Below, piece by piece: positions 19,866 through 30,090 of a DNA stretch of 64,000 bases. The notes beneath the pieces were generated by a model. The model was not told where the DNA came from. It ran no database searches and saw nothing but the letters and a program-made list of their open reading frames with translations. The position numbers were made by a program, and so were the translations under genes. Source of the DNA: Pleurodeles waltl (taxonomy: Eukaryota > Chordata > Amphibia > Caudata > Salamandridae); NCBI RefSeq assembly GCF_031143425.1, contig NC_090438.1, forward strand, positions 775,817,138 through 775,881,137. The letters are read 5' to 3'. The stretch's first letter is position 1. Each line of letters opens with the position of its first letter.

Positions 19866-21751
19866 TCAAAGTTTCCTCAATACTCGAGGAATCAAGGGTA
19901 TGGGGGGAAACGCGTAAAGCAACTGGTCGCACCAGGTTATCTGAAACGCGTCCCCCAACGCTCCCTGCACTGGATACTGGAGGCTGCAGAAAAACGGACA
20001 GTGCGTGTTCTCCCGAGTGGCAAACAGATCTATCCGAGGAAACCCCCACATCTGGAAGATTAAACAGACTTGATCTGGATGGAGACGCCACTCGTGGTCG
20101 GCCGAGAAATGGCGACTGAGACTGTCCGCACGTACATTCAAGACCCCGGCCAGATGATTTGCTACCTAGCAAATCTGATGGTCCTTTGCCCAGGACCATA
20201 GTCGAAGAGCTTCTCTGCAGAGAAGGTACGACCCTACTCCTCCCTGTTTGTTTATGTACCACATCGCAGTAGTATTGTCCGTCAGGACCTGTACCGACTG
20301 ACCACGAAGGGAAGGGAGGAAGGCCTTGAGAGCCAGACGTACAGCCCACAACTCCAACAGATTGATATGAAAAATCTGTTCCTCTGGAGACCAAAGCCCT
20401 TTGATCTCCAGATCCCCCAGATGAGCTCCCCACCCTAGAGTGGAAGCATCCGTTATAACCGTGGTCACTGGTGGTGACTGCGCGAACGGCTTTCCTTGTG
20501 AAAGATTGTTGCCCGCAATCCACCACTTCAAGTCCACAGCAGCATCTCTGGAGATCCTGACAGCACCTTCGAGATCTCCTTTGTGTTGAGACCACTGCCT
20601 TCGGAGGCACCACTGAAGAGCCCTCATGTGCCAGGGAGCATGCGTGACCAATAGTATGCAGGAGGCAAACAGACCGAGCAGACGAAGGACCTTGAGGACT
20701 GGAACTACTGCTCCATTTCGAAACATTGGAACCAACTCCTGAATATCTTGAATCCGCTGAGGCGGAGGAAAGGCTCGATTCAATGTTGTATCCAGTACTG
20801 CCCCTATGAACAGGAGGCGCTGAGAGGGCTCCAGGTGAGATTTGGGCACGTTCACCGAAAAGCCCAGGTCGAACAACAACTGGGTTGTTGACTGCAGGTG
20901 AAGCGACACAAGCTCCGGGGACTTGGCTTTGATCAACCAGTCGTCCAAGTAAGGGAATACTGCTATCCCCTTCCTTCTGAGCTCTGCCGGAACCACCGAC
21001 ATCACCTTTGTGAAGACTCGAGGTGCTGAAGTAAGACCAAACGGGAGGACCGCAAACTGATAGTGCTGCGACCCTACCACAAACCGGAGATACTTCCTGT
21101 GCGACTTAAGTATCGGGATATGAAAATAAGCATCCTGCAAGTCGACAGACACCATCCAATCTCCCTTGTTCAACGCCAAAAGCACCTGAGCTAGGGTCAG
21201 TATCTTGAACGTTTGCTGTTGAGGAACCAATTCAAGATCCTCAGATCCAGGATTGGTCTCAACCGACCATCCTTCTTGGGAATCAGGAAGTACCTTGAGT
21301 AACAACCTCGACCCCTTTCCTGCTCTGGGACCAACTCCACTGCGCCCTTTGAAAGGAGGACTTGAACCTCCTGTTCTAACAACAGGAGGTGTTCTTCTGA
21401 ACAATAAGATGGGCGGGGCGGGATGGGGGGCGGAAACTCCCGAAAGGGAAGGGTGTAGCCTTTTCCCACAATGCTGACAACCCAAGTGTCCGATGTAATA
21501 GTCTCCCACTTGTGGAGAAAATGCTGTAACCTTCCCCCTACAGGAGAGGAGTGAGTGGGAAATGGTGGAAGCCTAAGGCTGCTTTCCCTGCTGCACCCCT
21601 CCAGAGGACGAGGAAGAGGCAGAGTGCTGCTGAGAGGCTCCCCTGGTACGGGCCCTACCCCTCCCTCTAAATGATCTATAGGGGAGGGAAGAGGTGGGTT
21701 GCTGGAATTTCCCCCGAAAGGAAGAGGAGGAAGAGCCACGTCCAAATCCAC
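19866..21751 (-). pseudogene. Reverse transcriptase/RNase H of DIRS 1
   Basis: The first part (21751-21197) opens inside the end of gag and contains IPKKDGRLRPILDLR, an RT motif. A frameshift near 21220 moves to the frame of 21509-20166, with VSVDLQDAYFHIPI (motif A Asp, about 21140), LPFGLTSAPRVF (about 21040) and YLDDWLI (about 20945). RNase H has VITDASTLGWGAHLG (about 20450) and TDNTTAMWYI (about 20270). A TAG at 20166 interrupts it; the continuation holds NVRADSLSRHF (about 20120) with the last RNase H aspartate, up to 19866. One frameshift and one internal stop make it a pseudogene, though the damage is light. Confidence 0.88.
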
Positions 21752-23695
21752 GAAACCTCCTGAAAAATCTGGAGGAGGCAGAAGAAGGGGCTTGCAGCCC
21801 TAATGATTTGGCTGTGGCCCTGCTTTCTTTGAACCTCTCCAAGGCCGAATCCGCCTTGGCCCCAAACAGTTTGTCTCCATCAAACGGGAGGTCCAACAGG
21901 GTCGACTGCACGTCCGCAGAGAACCCTGAGTTGCGGAGCCAGGCCTGTCTCCTCGCCACCACAGCCGTGCCCATCGCCTTAGCCACCGAGTCGGTTGTGT
22001 CCAGCCCAGACTGGATAATCTGGGTTGCGGCAGCCTGGGCATCCGAAACAATGTTCAAAAGTCCCTGGGGAAGCTCCGTATATGAAGATGATATGTCGTC
22101 CATAAGAGCATGGATGTATCTCCCCAGAATGCATGTCGCGTTGGTGGCCTTCAGTGCCATACTGCAAGACGAAAATATCTTCTTAGATTGCGCGTCCAAC
22201 ATTTTGGAGTCCCTGTCCCCTGGTACCGTCGGGAAAGATCCAGGCGCTGACCTAGAGGAACAGGAGGCTTGCACCACCAACCTCTCCGGCGTAGGGTGTC
22301 TAGACAGAAAGCCAGGGTCAGATGGCGCAGCCCGATATCTCCTGGCCACAGCCCTATGAACAGCCAAGGAAAATACTGGCTTCTTCCACACCTCTAACAC
22401 CGGATCAAGCAAAGCCTCATTGAATGGCAAAAGAGGCTCCGCTGCAGCAGAGGCCGGATGTAGTACCTCAGTCAGCAAATTCTGCTTCGCCTCTGCCACC
22501 GGCAAAGGCAAGTCCAGAAAGTTAGCTGCCTTTCTTACCACAGCGTGAAAGGTAGCAGCCTCCTCCGTATACTCCCCTGGAGATGATAGGTCCCCTTCAG
22601 GGGAAGTATCCAGCCCACTGGCTGTATCCAGACCATGAAGTCCATCGCCAGAGTCCTCAACCTCTCCTTCCTCCAAGACTCGTTGGTATTCTTGCTCTTC
22701 CAAAAGACGGAGAGCACGCCTTCTCGAGTGCAGTCTTTCTTCGATACGTGGAGTCGACATGGCCTCCGCCGAAGTCGAGGATCGGCGCTGATCTCCTGAA
22801 CCATCCAACGCCATGTCCGGCGCCACAGGCAGCTTCGGCGCCGAAGTCGGAGCCGGACGAAGAAAGTCACGTCTTGGAGTCTCCGATGGACCCGCCGGGG
22901 TCACAGGACGAAATCCTGAAGTCGACGGGATGGAAACCTCCGGGGCCAAAACCTCTGGAGCCACCGGAGCGGCCACCGGTGCCGACACCGGCGCCAAGCC
23001 CACATTCCCCAAAGGGAGAAAGGGCATAAAGGGTGCCGGCCGTAGAGGCGCAGGACCACCCAAGGAAAAAGCCAACGGCCCCGAAGGACCAGCCGGAGCA
23101 CCGCCTGGAGCCATCTGTTGGAAGATGGTATACATCGCATTCAGAAATGCGGTATTATCGGCTCCAGGGGCCGGAAAAGCCGGATACTGGGGTGCCTGGA
23201 TCGAAGACGACCCCGACGCCAGCCTCGACGTCTGTGACGCCGGAGAAAACACCTGAGGCTGCGTCACCTCGATCACAGAAGCCTGTCCAGGCGAAGTCGG
23301 TGACGCCGGAGAAAGCAACGGCGTCAATGGATGTGGCGTGACCGTGGGACTGACCTCCCAAGTCTTCCGACGCCGAGCCGAAGGCGACCTCGAACGAGAC
23401 TCCTTGCTGGAATGGCGCCGTGAGTCCCTACGGCGCCGGGAGTCTCGATGACGCCGATGAGACCTTGGCGAAGAAGACTTCTTATTTTTTTTTTCTCTTT
23501 CCTTTTCGACTTCGCCATGAATAGTTTAGCCTCACGTTCTTTCAGGGCCTTCGGATTCATGTGCTGACATGAATCACATGTTGCGATGTCGTGGTCGGAG
23601 CTTAAACACCATAAACAGTCGGAGTGAGGATCAGTAACGGACATCTTGCCCCCACACTCTCGACAGGGCTTGAAACCCGACTTCCTCTGAGACAT
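21573..23695 (-). pseudogene. Gag of DIRS 1 (single frameshift in a homopolymer)
   Basis: The start ATG is at 23695. The N-terminus has a Cys/His array: CRECGG, then DPHSDCLWCLSSDH, then CDSC, shared in spacing with the DIRS 2 gag and probably a zinc-binding module. The frame changes at a run of ten T (23475-23484), after which the long frame 23327-21573 continues with an Arg/Ser-rich stretch, a Pro/Ala/Thr-rich middle of very high CpG content, a conserved core (about 22430-21800) and a Gly/Arg/Ser-rich tail (SRFFRRFRGFGRG, about 21750). The single indel could be a real mutation or a base-calling slip. The end overlaps the RT frame by about 180 bases. Confidence 0.85.
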
Positions 23696-23794
23696 AATTA
23701 CCGCAGAGAAAATCCACGCAGCAGAAAATACACTGTAACTATGAAAGTAACAGTAGCTCCCTCGAAGATAACCGTTTCAAATGCACGGAAAAAA

Positions 23795-23978
23795 GGGAAC
23801 TGACGTCGGCACGTCGGCGAGGACCTCTTATTGCCTGTATGACGTCAGATGGCGTCGCGTGGGCTAATGTGACGTCCTCGTCGACGTGCAGAAGCTAGGA
23901 AGAAGATTTCCGTCGAATGCTGGCGCCATGGGAGAAATTATTAGGTGAGGAATCCACAGGTAGTTGTATCCATCAGAA
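23795..23978 (-). repeat. Right inverted terminal repeat of DIRS 1, with CRE
   Basis: It is the reverse complement of the left repeat. It holds TGACGTCA at 23840-23847 and several GACGTC or GTCGAC words. As the upstream end of a minus-strand element, it should carry the promoter. Confidence 0.88.
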
Positions 23979-24180
23979 TAAGCTCTTCATAAACTGCTTT
24001 ATCAGCCAATGAGACCAGAGAGACGGTCCTTTGGATGGTCGCCTATATCTGGAGATAGCAGCTAAGTGGACCTTAATGGAAGCATGGGCGAGACCAGACT
24101 TCACCAGTTGGAGAAGGTACGGTAAAACCTGTTCTGGAGCAGATGTAAGCGGATGAACACCATTCGCACAACACTATAAA
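23979..24180 (-). pseudogene. DIRS 2 tyrosine recombinase, N-terminal fragment
   Basis: On the minus strand it reads a segment including LVKSGLAHASIKVHLAAIS (about 24110-24060) and SLWSHWLIKQFMKSL (about 24030-23985), aligning to LAQEGCAVATIKGYLSALS in DIRS 1. It stops exactly at the DIRS 1 boundary. If one copy of ATCAGAA is counted, the frame runs on into 17936 with no alignment gap, although one codon there is a stop. Confidence 0.82.
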
Positions 24181-26072
24181 CAAAACCGCTTCCATTTTAA
24201 TGTATATGTCTTATTGGTGCTGTCTGCCCGAGCTTTAGCTAAAACTGTTTGACAGTCCATGGGAATGGTTAGATGGCCGAATTCATCGAACTCAGGAGCC
24301 ATGCATATAACCTGAGATGCTTGGGATCCGGATGCCTCACTTGGCCCTGCCTGATGGTGAGCAGATGCAGAATGGGTGCTAGTTTGATGGGAGGACACAA
24401 GGATAGCAACAGAAGCTCCGTGTACCATGGCTGACGTGGCCAAGCTGGGGCAATTAGAATTATCTGGCAGGGCTCCGATTTGATCTTGCTGATGACCCGA
24501 GGAAGAAGGGGTATCAGAGGAAAGGCGTAAGCATAAATCCCTGACCACGCTATAGAAATGCCATTTCCCATGCCAGCTTGCATGAAACCAGCATTTCGCA
24601 TTCTGAGGCGTCACAAAGAGGTCCAGGTTCGGTGTCCCCAACCTGCGGAAGACTGCATCCAGGGTTGTTTGGTTCAGTTCCCACTCGTGTGAAGATGTGC
24701 TCAGCCTGCTTAGAGAGTCTGCTGTGGTGTTGCTGACTCCTGGAAGATGTTCCGCCCGTATGTGCAATGAATTATGAATGCACCAGGTCCAGATGAGCTG
24801 AGCTTCTGTGGAGAGTAAGCAAGACCGAGTTCCGCCTTGCATGTTTATGTAGTGCATGGTGGTAGTATTGTCCGTCTGGACCAGCACTGACGAACCTCGG
24901 ATTCTCGGTAGAAAAGCTTGTAGTGCAAGATACACAGCTCTGAGTTCGAGGAGGTTGATATGCAGCGTTGCATGAGAATTGGGCCATCTGCCGCTGACTT
25001 GCAGATCTTGCAGACATGCTCCCCATCTCTCCATCGAAGCATCCGTCGTGATGGTGAACAGAGGGATTTGATTCAGGAACTCCAGACCAACCGAAATGTT
25101 TGCAGACATTGACCACCACTGGAGGGAGTGGACCATTCTTGGCGTTACGTGAATGAGGTCTCCAAAGGACCATTGTGCCTGCTTCCACTGTTTGTCGAGC
25201 TCTTCCTGTAGAGGGTGCATCCGAAGACGACAGTGTGGAACTAGGTTGATACAGGAGGACATCATCCCCAGTAATGATTTGAACCTCCGAACTGAAAGAG
25301 ACGTTTTTGTTCCAACTAATTTTGCCAAGGTCAAAAGCTTGAGTTGGCGTTCTTCTGCACGAAAGGCTTTTGTAAGAGTTGTGTCCAATATAGCACCCAG
25401 GAACACTATCCTTCTGGTAGGTTGGAGCTGTGACTTGTCTCTGTTGAGAGTGAGACTTAGTTTTTGGAAAAGACGTAAAGTGGTCTTGAGGGAGTGACGT
25501 AGAGCAGAAATATTCGGAGCCTTTAGTAACCAATCATCCAGATATGGGAATACCTGGTGCATGAGACGTCTCAGACATGCACCCACTGGGGCTAAGCACT
25601 TTGTGAAAATCCGGGGGGCGGATTTGAGCCCGAAGGGTAGCACTCTGAACTGAAAGTGTGGCCGGCTACCATGAATCTCAGAAATCTCCTGTGCTTGGGG
25701 TGAATGGGAACCTGGAAATACACATCCTGAAGATCTAGGGAAGCCATGAAGTCGCCTCTGTTGAGAAGCTGTAGTACGTCCTTCAAAGTTACCATTCGAA
25801 AGGATTGTTTTTTGAGATATTTGTTGAGATGCCTAAGATCCAGGATGGGTCTCCACAGACGTGACTTCTTTCTGATGAGGAAGAATCAAGAGTAGAAACC
25901 TCTTCCTCGCTGCGAAGAGGGTACCATCTATATCGCCCCTTTGGACTACATGCTTGCTATCTCCAGGAGGAGAAGATGCAGATGTTGTTGGCGCTCCCGG
26001 GAAGGTGGAGTTTCGGGAGGCCTGGAGGTGAATTCTAGTAGATGGCCATGAGTTATGATGTCCAGATCCCAC
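24174..26072 (-). pseudogene. Reverse transcriptase/RNase H of DIRS 2
   Basis: Pieces in several frames are seen: 26072-25833 and 25795-25592 hold the RT start and ASLDLQDVYFQVPI (motif A, about 25740). The long frame 25643-24174 has LPFGLKSAPRIF, YLDDWLL (about 25540), RNase H TITTDASMERWGACL (about 25040), VQTDNTTTMHYI (about 24870) and TADSLSRL (about 24720). Frameshifts near 25600 and 25800 and a stop near 25830 show decay. The catalytic aspartates are still readable. Confidence 0.85.
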
Positions 26073-26147
26073 CTGTCGCTTGTGATCTGATTCCAGCGAC
26101 GTAGATGACGGGACAAGGAGGGAGGGATAGCCGGCCCCTGGAGGCTG

Positions 26148-28571
26148 TCATTGCCTGCGTGAGGCATCCTTGGACTGTCTTCCCGATCCTCCTGTAAGAG
26201 GTGGTGTGCTGTATGCTGCCACCGGACGCTGCCTTTGATGGTACTGGGGTCTAGATGACTGATACTGGGAAGAGTAGGGTGGATAACGAAAGGACTGGTA
26301 GCCACCTCTAAAAGAGGAGTGGCCTCTACCCCTGGCTCCTCGAAACGGAGTACGCTTGTGCTGTAGGGATCCCAACGACCTGGCAGAATCAGTATCAGAC
26401 TTGGTCGCCTGAAGGGCATCGTCGACATGCTTGCCAAACAGGTCTTGGCTATCGTACGGGAGATCCAGGATCTTTGTTTGGATGTCTGGCCTGAAATTAG
26501 TGGCTTTGAGCCATCCTTGGCGCCTTAAGATGGCTGAACCAGCCGGAAGCCTAAATCCCATGGCCGCAATGTCCAGGGCGCAGTCAATCACTTCTGCAGA
26601 TGTTCGCTGACCCTCTGTAATGTTCTTTTTTTGCGTCTGACTTGTTGATATCCGAGAGGTCCTTTACAGAGTGGGAGATGTCAGACCACAGCTGCCTGTC
26701 GTACCTGCCCAGAAGTGCCAATGAATTTGCAGTGCGGACCACAATTGCTGACATAGAGGAGAACCTCTTCCCAATACTGTCCAGGTGCCTTCCATCCTTA
26801 TCAGGAGGGGCTGATAAAGGCGCGGGAGGGTTCTTGGAGCGTCTCTGGACAGCCTGGGAAACCACAGAGTCTGGCTTAGAGTGACCCACTAGGCACGCAG
26901 GAGCGTCTTCTGTTGCCTTATACTTCTTGTCCAGCTTAGATAACACCGCTGGTACTGTCGACGGGTGTTTCATAATTTTTTAGCCCTGGACTCCAGACAT
27001 GGTCAATGATTGGGATAGCTCTAACTGATTTTCTATGCGGCTCTTTAAAATCATACAGAAAGCAGTCCTGCTGCGTAGATAGTAATTGCAGCTCAAACCT
27101 CATTGCAGCTTTCTCTAAGAGGTTATGGAAAGAGCCAATATCCTCAGGAGGAGATTCGACTGCCAGTGGCTCCGGAGAAGGGGGTGCCGGAAGAACATAC
27201 TCATCCCATTCGTCCTGGTTGGATAAAACCTCTCCTTCCTCTGCCGCTTCATCAGAAAAGGGCCTGGACCTGAGGACTCTGCGGAGCCTGAAGAGGAACT
27301 TGTGGTGTCGTAGGAAAAGCTGGCAGAGGTGCCGGAGTAGCTGGAGCAGAAACTTCTGGCGTGGGATCTTTCCTCGGTTGAGGGTAGAAGCGTTGTCTGT
27401 AATCCGCCAGCATAGCCTGGAGGTCGGACACCAGACCGGAGGGCAGAGATACTGTTTCCTGCTGTTGTGGAGCTTGGTTATAGTACCGTTGGCCATAATA
27501 CGAATCTTCGTCTGAGTACTCCTGGCATTTCACGTGAAGGTGCGAAGGACTCCTGGCTAATCCAAACATTGCATCTTGATCTGAGCCCTCATCGTCATCA
27601 TCTAAAAACCTAGATGGTAAGAGTCTTGAAACTTTGCTCAGAGATGTAACATAAGGTGTTAAGCGAGCTTTAGAGAGATTTGAAACGGAGTATGTTGCGC
27701 AGGTTGACCCAGAAGTAGTGTAGATGGTCTTTGCCTTTTCACTGGAAGCAATCCTGGTGTTGAGGGCAAAAAAATCACTTGTCGTCGAGGGGGCGTCGAC
27801 GATACCGTCGTCATTGGAAACATTATCGCCGACGACGGTTGAACCATCGACGAGAGCGTTGTTGAAGGAGGCGGCGGCGGAATTGTCATCGACGGAGGTG
27901 CCGTCGATGAGAGCATCGTCGACGAAGGCATCGTCGACGGGGGGCATCGCCGACGGGTGTGTCATCGGCGAGAGAAGGGTCAACGAAATGGGGCACCCCG
28001 TCGACGAAGATGATACTGCCGTCGACGAAGATCCAGAAGCAGCTGCCGTCGACGTAGAGATGGTTACCACCACTGGCATCACCGATTAAACGCTCGTCAA
28101 CAGGGGTATCATCGACTGAACAGAGCTAGGCTTCTTGAATTTGTTAAGCACTTTAGGAGGAGGAGTGGCAGGCTCTGAAGCAGTTTTCTTTACTTTTTTG
28201 AGGGATTCTGCACCCAGTCTTTTCTTCTGTGGAGAGCCATGCTTTGATATCTTTTTCCTAGGTGGCGCCTGCCCCTCAGAACATGCTTGTTTTCTTTTAA
28301 GAGGTGTTTTGGGGGCAGAAATAGAAGAAGAGGCACTGTCCTCATCAGAGGCAGAGTGTCCAGTCTTACATCTTTGCAGCCACAAAAGAAGACGACCCTC
28401 CCTGTCCTTCAGGGTCTTGGTAGAAAACTTCCTGCAGATTTTGCAGTCCTTAGTCTTGTGGCTGGGGTACAGGCAGTAAATAAACTCCTCATGTGGATCC
28501 TCCACATATAACCTCTTTTTTAGGCATGAGGCACAGGATCTGAAAAGGCCTTTTTTTGGTGTCTCTGACAT
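26148..28571 (-). pseudogene. Gag of DIRS 2 (fragmented)
   Basis: The ATG at 28571 opens a 161-codon piece with CASC, DPHEEFIYCLYPSH and CKIC, the same Cys/His layout as DIRS 1 gag. It continues in shifted frames at 28082-27252, 27496-26936, 26973-26584 and 26591-26148, the last with the Gly/Arg-rich tail RGARGRGHSSFRGG (about 26340). The 27770-28070 part is built from GTCGAC/GTCGTC words coding Asp, Val and Ala. At least four frame changes make it dead. Confidence 0.8.
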
Positions 28572-28699
28572 GGCAGCCAGTTTGAATCACCAGAGTCGAT
28601 AGAAATATCCAAAAGCTGTAGAAACAGGTCTGACAGAAAATGTTGAGTAGAGCTCAAAGGAGACTTCTCAGCACAACGTGCGGTGGAAAATCTGAGGGA

Positions 28700-28929
28700 A
28701 GGCTGCTCCTTACAGGAGGTTCTAAAGGGGTGAGGCAATCTGATTGGCTGAAGTTTGAGTTTGGGTCTATTTTACAAAACAACTAGGATGGGTTATTGTA
28801 TTGAGGCCTACTTCATTTATTGTGTGCATACATCTTCAGTCCTGGTTATATATTCCACCGGGGACTCCCATCTCGACGATGGGGAAGTATTCAAGCATGT
28901 GAATCTATGAAAGTTCCAATACTGAAGTA
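28700..28929 (-). repeat. Right inverted terminal repeat of DIRS 2
   Basis: It is the reverse complement of 8814-9110, with shared blocks around GGATGGGTTATTGTATTGAG and TATTCAAGCATGTGAATCTA. As the upstream end of the element it should hold its promoter. Confidence 0.8.
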
Positions 28930-29126
28930 ACAATGTGTCAGGAATAAGGCCATGTGCGGTCCAGGTCCCGCCTGAAACTCTGCAGCGCTTTATGCACACC
29001 ACTTGTCACCCCCTCTTGCTCCAAAGGTGGCCATCAGCGTCATCTGCCCTGTGGCAAAGCTCATAGAGCTGCAGGTTCAGGACTTTGGTGGACAAGATGC
29101 ACTTATCAGTGCTATTCCATGAAGGG

Positions 29127-29185
29127 ACTACAATTCCCATGTTTTTAGAGGCAGCAGCCATCTTGGGGTGTGCCAGGCCTATAAA
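29127..29185 (+). promoter_or_regulatory. Promoter-like cluster: ZNF143-type, YY1-type and TATA motifs
   Basis: ACTACAATTCCCA at 29127-29139 matches the core of the ZNF143/STAF (SBS) motif. GCCATCTTG at 29157-29165 matches the YY1 motif. TATAAA at 29180-29185 follows at promoter-like spacing. Together they suggest a plus-strand transcription start near 29210. No coding frame follows; the downstream sequence runs into a minisatellite. It could be an LTR promoter of an unrecognised element or a non-coding RNA promoter. Confidence 0.45.
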
Positions 29186-29408
29186 GCCCAGCCACCCCCA
29201 AGCACATTGCTCACTATTTTGAAGACTTTGATGCAGTCAGACCTCGTGGGGGGTTCTCTGAAGAAGAACAGAGTTCCTGAATGGCAGAGTGACATCCAAT
29301 CGAAGTATCCTTGTTTCCATGGTGAATTAAAAAACGAGTAGGTCGTACTCGTAGCGGTAAGGCCTTGATGAATCCAATTTTGGAGGAAGTTGTTACTTCC
29401 AGAAGTAA

Positions 29409-30090
29409 AGCGCCCCTTAGCACAACGAGCAAAGCGTTTTCAGTTTCCAGAGTACAGTGGCCTTGGCGCGACGATCAAAGGCGTTTCAGAGCACAGGTGT
29501 AAAGCGCTCCTTGCACGGCAATTCAAGTGCTTCAGTTCACAGATGTAAAGCGCTCTTGGCCCGGCAATTCAAGCGCTTCAGTCCACAGGTGTAAAGCGCT
29601 CTTGGCACAAAAATTCAAGCGCTTCAGTCCACAGGTGTAAAGCACCCTTTGCACGGCAATTCAAGCGCTTCAGTCCACAGATGTAAAGCACGACAATTCA
29701 AGCACTTCAGTCCACAGGTATAAAGCGCTCTTGGCACGGCAATTCAAGTGCTTCAGTCCACAGATGTACAGCGCTTTTGGCACAGCAATTCAAGCGCTTC
29801 AGTTCACAGGTGTAAAGCGCTCTTGGCAAGGCAATTCAAGCGCTTCAGTCCACAGGTGTAAAGCGCTCTTGGCACGGCAATTCAAGCGCTTCAGTCCACA
29901 GATGTAAAGCACTCTTGACACGGCAATCAAAGCGCTTCAATCCACAGGAGTAAAAGGCTCTTGGCACAACAATCAAAGTGATTCAGGCCACATGAGTAAA
30001 GCGCCCCCTTAGTATAATGAGCGTAGCGCTTCAGGCAAGATAAGTAAAAGCGCTTCCTGGTATTATAAGCAAAGTGCTTCAGGTTCAATG
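29409..30090 (+). repeat. 46-bp minisatellite, about 14 copies
   Basis: Units start with ATTCAAG words at 29521, 29567, 29613, 29659, (29696), 29742, 29788, 29834 and 29880, a strict 46-bp period with one 37-bp unit. Flanking units at about 29425, 29474, 29926 and 29972 and beyond are more diverged, as usual at array edges. Each unit carries the palindrome AAGCGCTT, then CAGGTGTAAAGCGCT and a TTGGCACGGCAA word resembling a relaxed NF1 site. Confidence 0.92.

Larger units (their letters stand above)
17937..23978 (-). mobile_element. DIRS element 1 (minus strand, complete)
   Basis: This complete DIRS retrotransposon of about 6.04 kb lies inside the recombinase gene of DIRS 2. Reading right to left it has gag (23695-21573), RT/RNase H (21751-19866) and tyrosine recombinase (about 19740-18637), each overlapping the next as usual for DIRS. 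It has inverted terminal repeats and an internal complementary region (18482-18591). The 7-mer ATCAGAA is present at both boundaries (17935-17941 and 23972-23978) and as its complement at the centre of the internal region, so the exact end is ambiguous within it. No longer target duplication exists, as expected for recombinase-mediated integration. Confidence 0.92.
8814..28929 (-). mobile_element. DIRS element 2 (minus strand, interrupted twice)
   Basis: A DIRS-type tyrosine-recombinase retrotransposon is read right to left: gag (28571-26148), RT/RNase H (26072-24174), recombinase (pieces between 24180 and 9470). Its two ends are inverted copies (8814-9110 against about 28700-28929). An internal complementary region at 9160-9266 joins the complements of both extremities, the hallmark of DIRS. 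Removing the Harbinger insertion (10072-17831) and DIRS element 1 (about 17937-23978) leaves about 6.3 kb, a normal DIRS length. The reading frames carry several stops and frameshifts, so the copy is dead. End coordinates are good to about 3 bases. Confidence 0.88.

Noticed and set aside
18637..20613. A 658-codon single recombinase ORF starting at 20613
   Set aside because: The first 290 codons are the RT/RNase H gene read in another frame; recombinase homology begins near 19740.
29409..30090. Regular direct repeats resembling a CRISPR array
   Set aside because: The whole 46-bp unit repeats with no unique spacers, and the setting is eukaryotic; it is a minisatellite.
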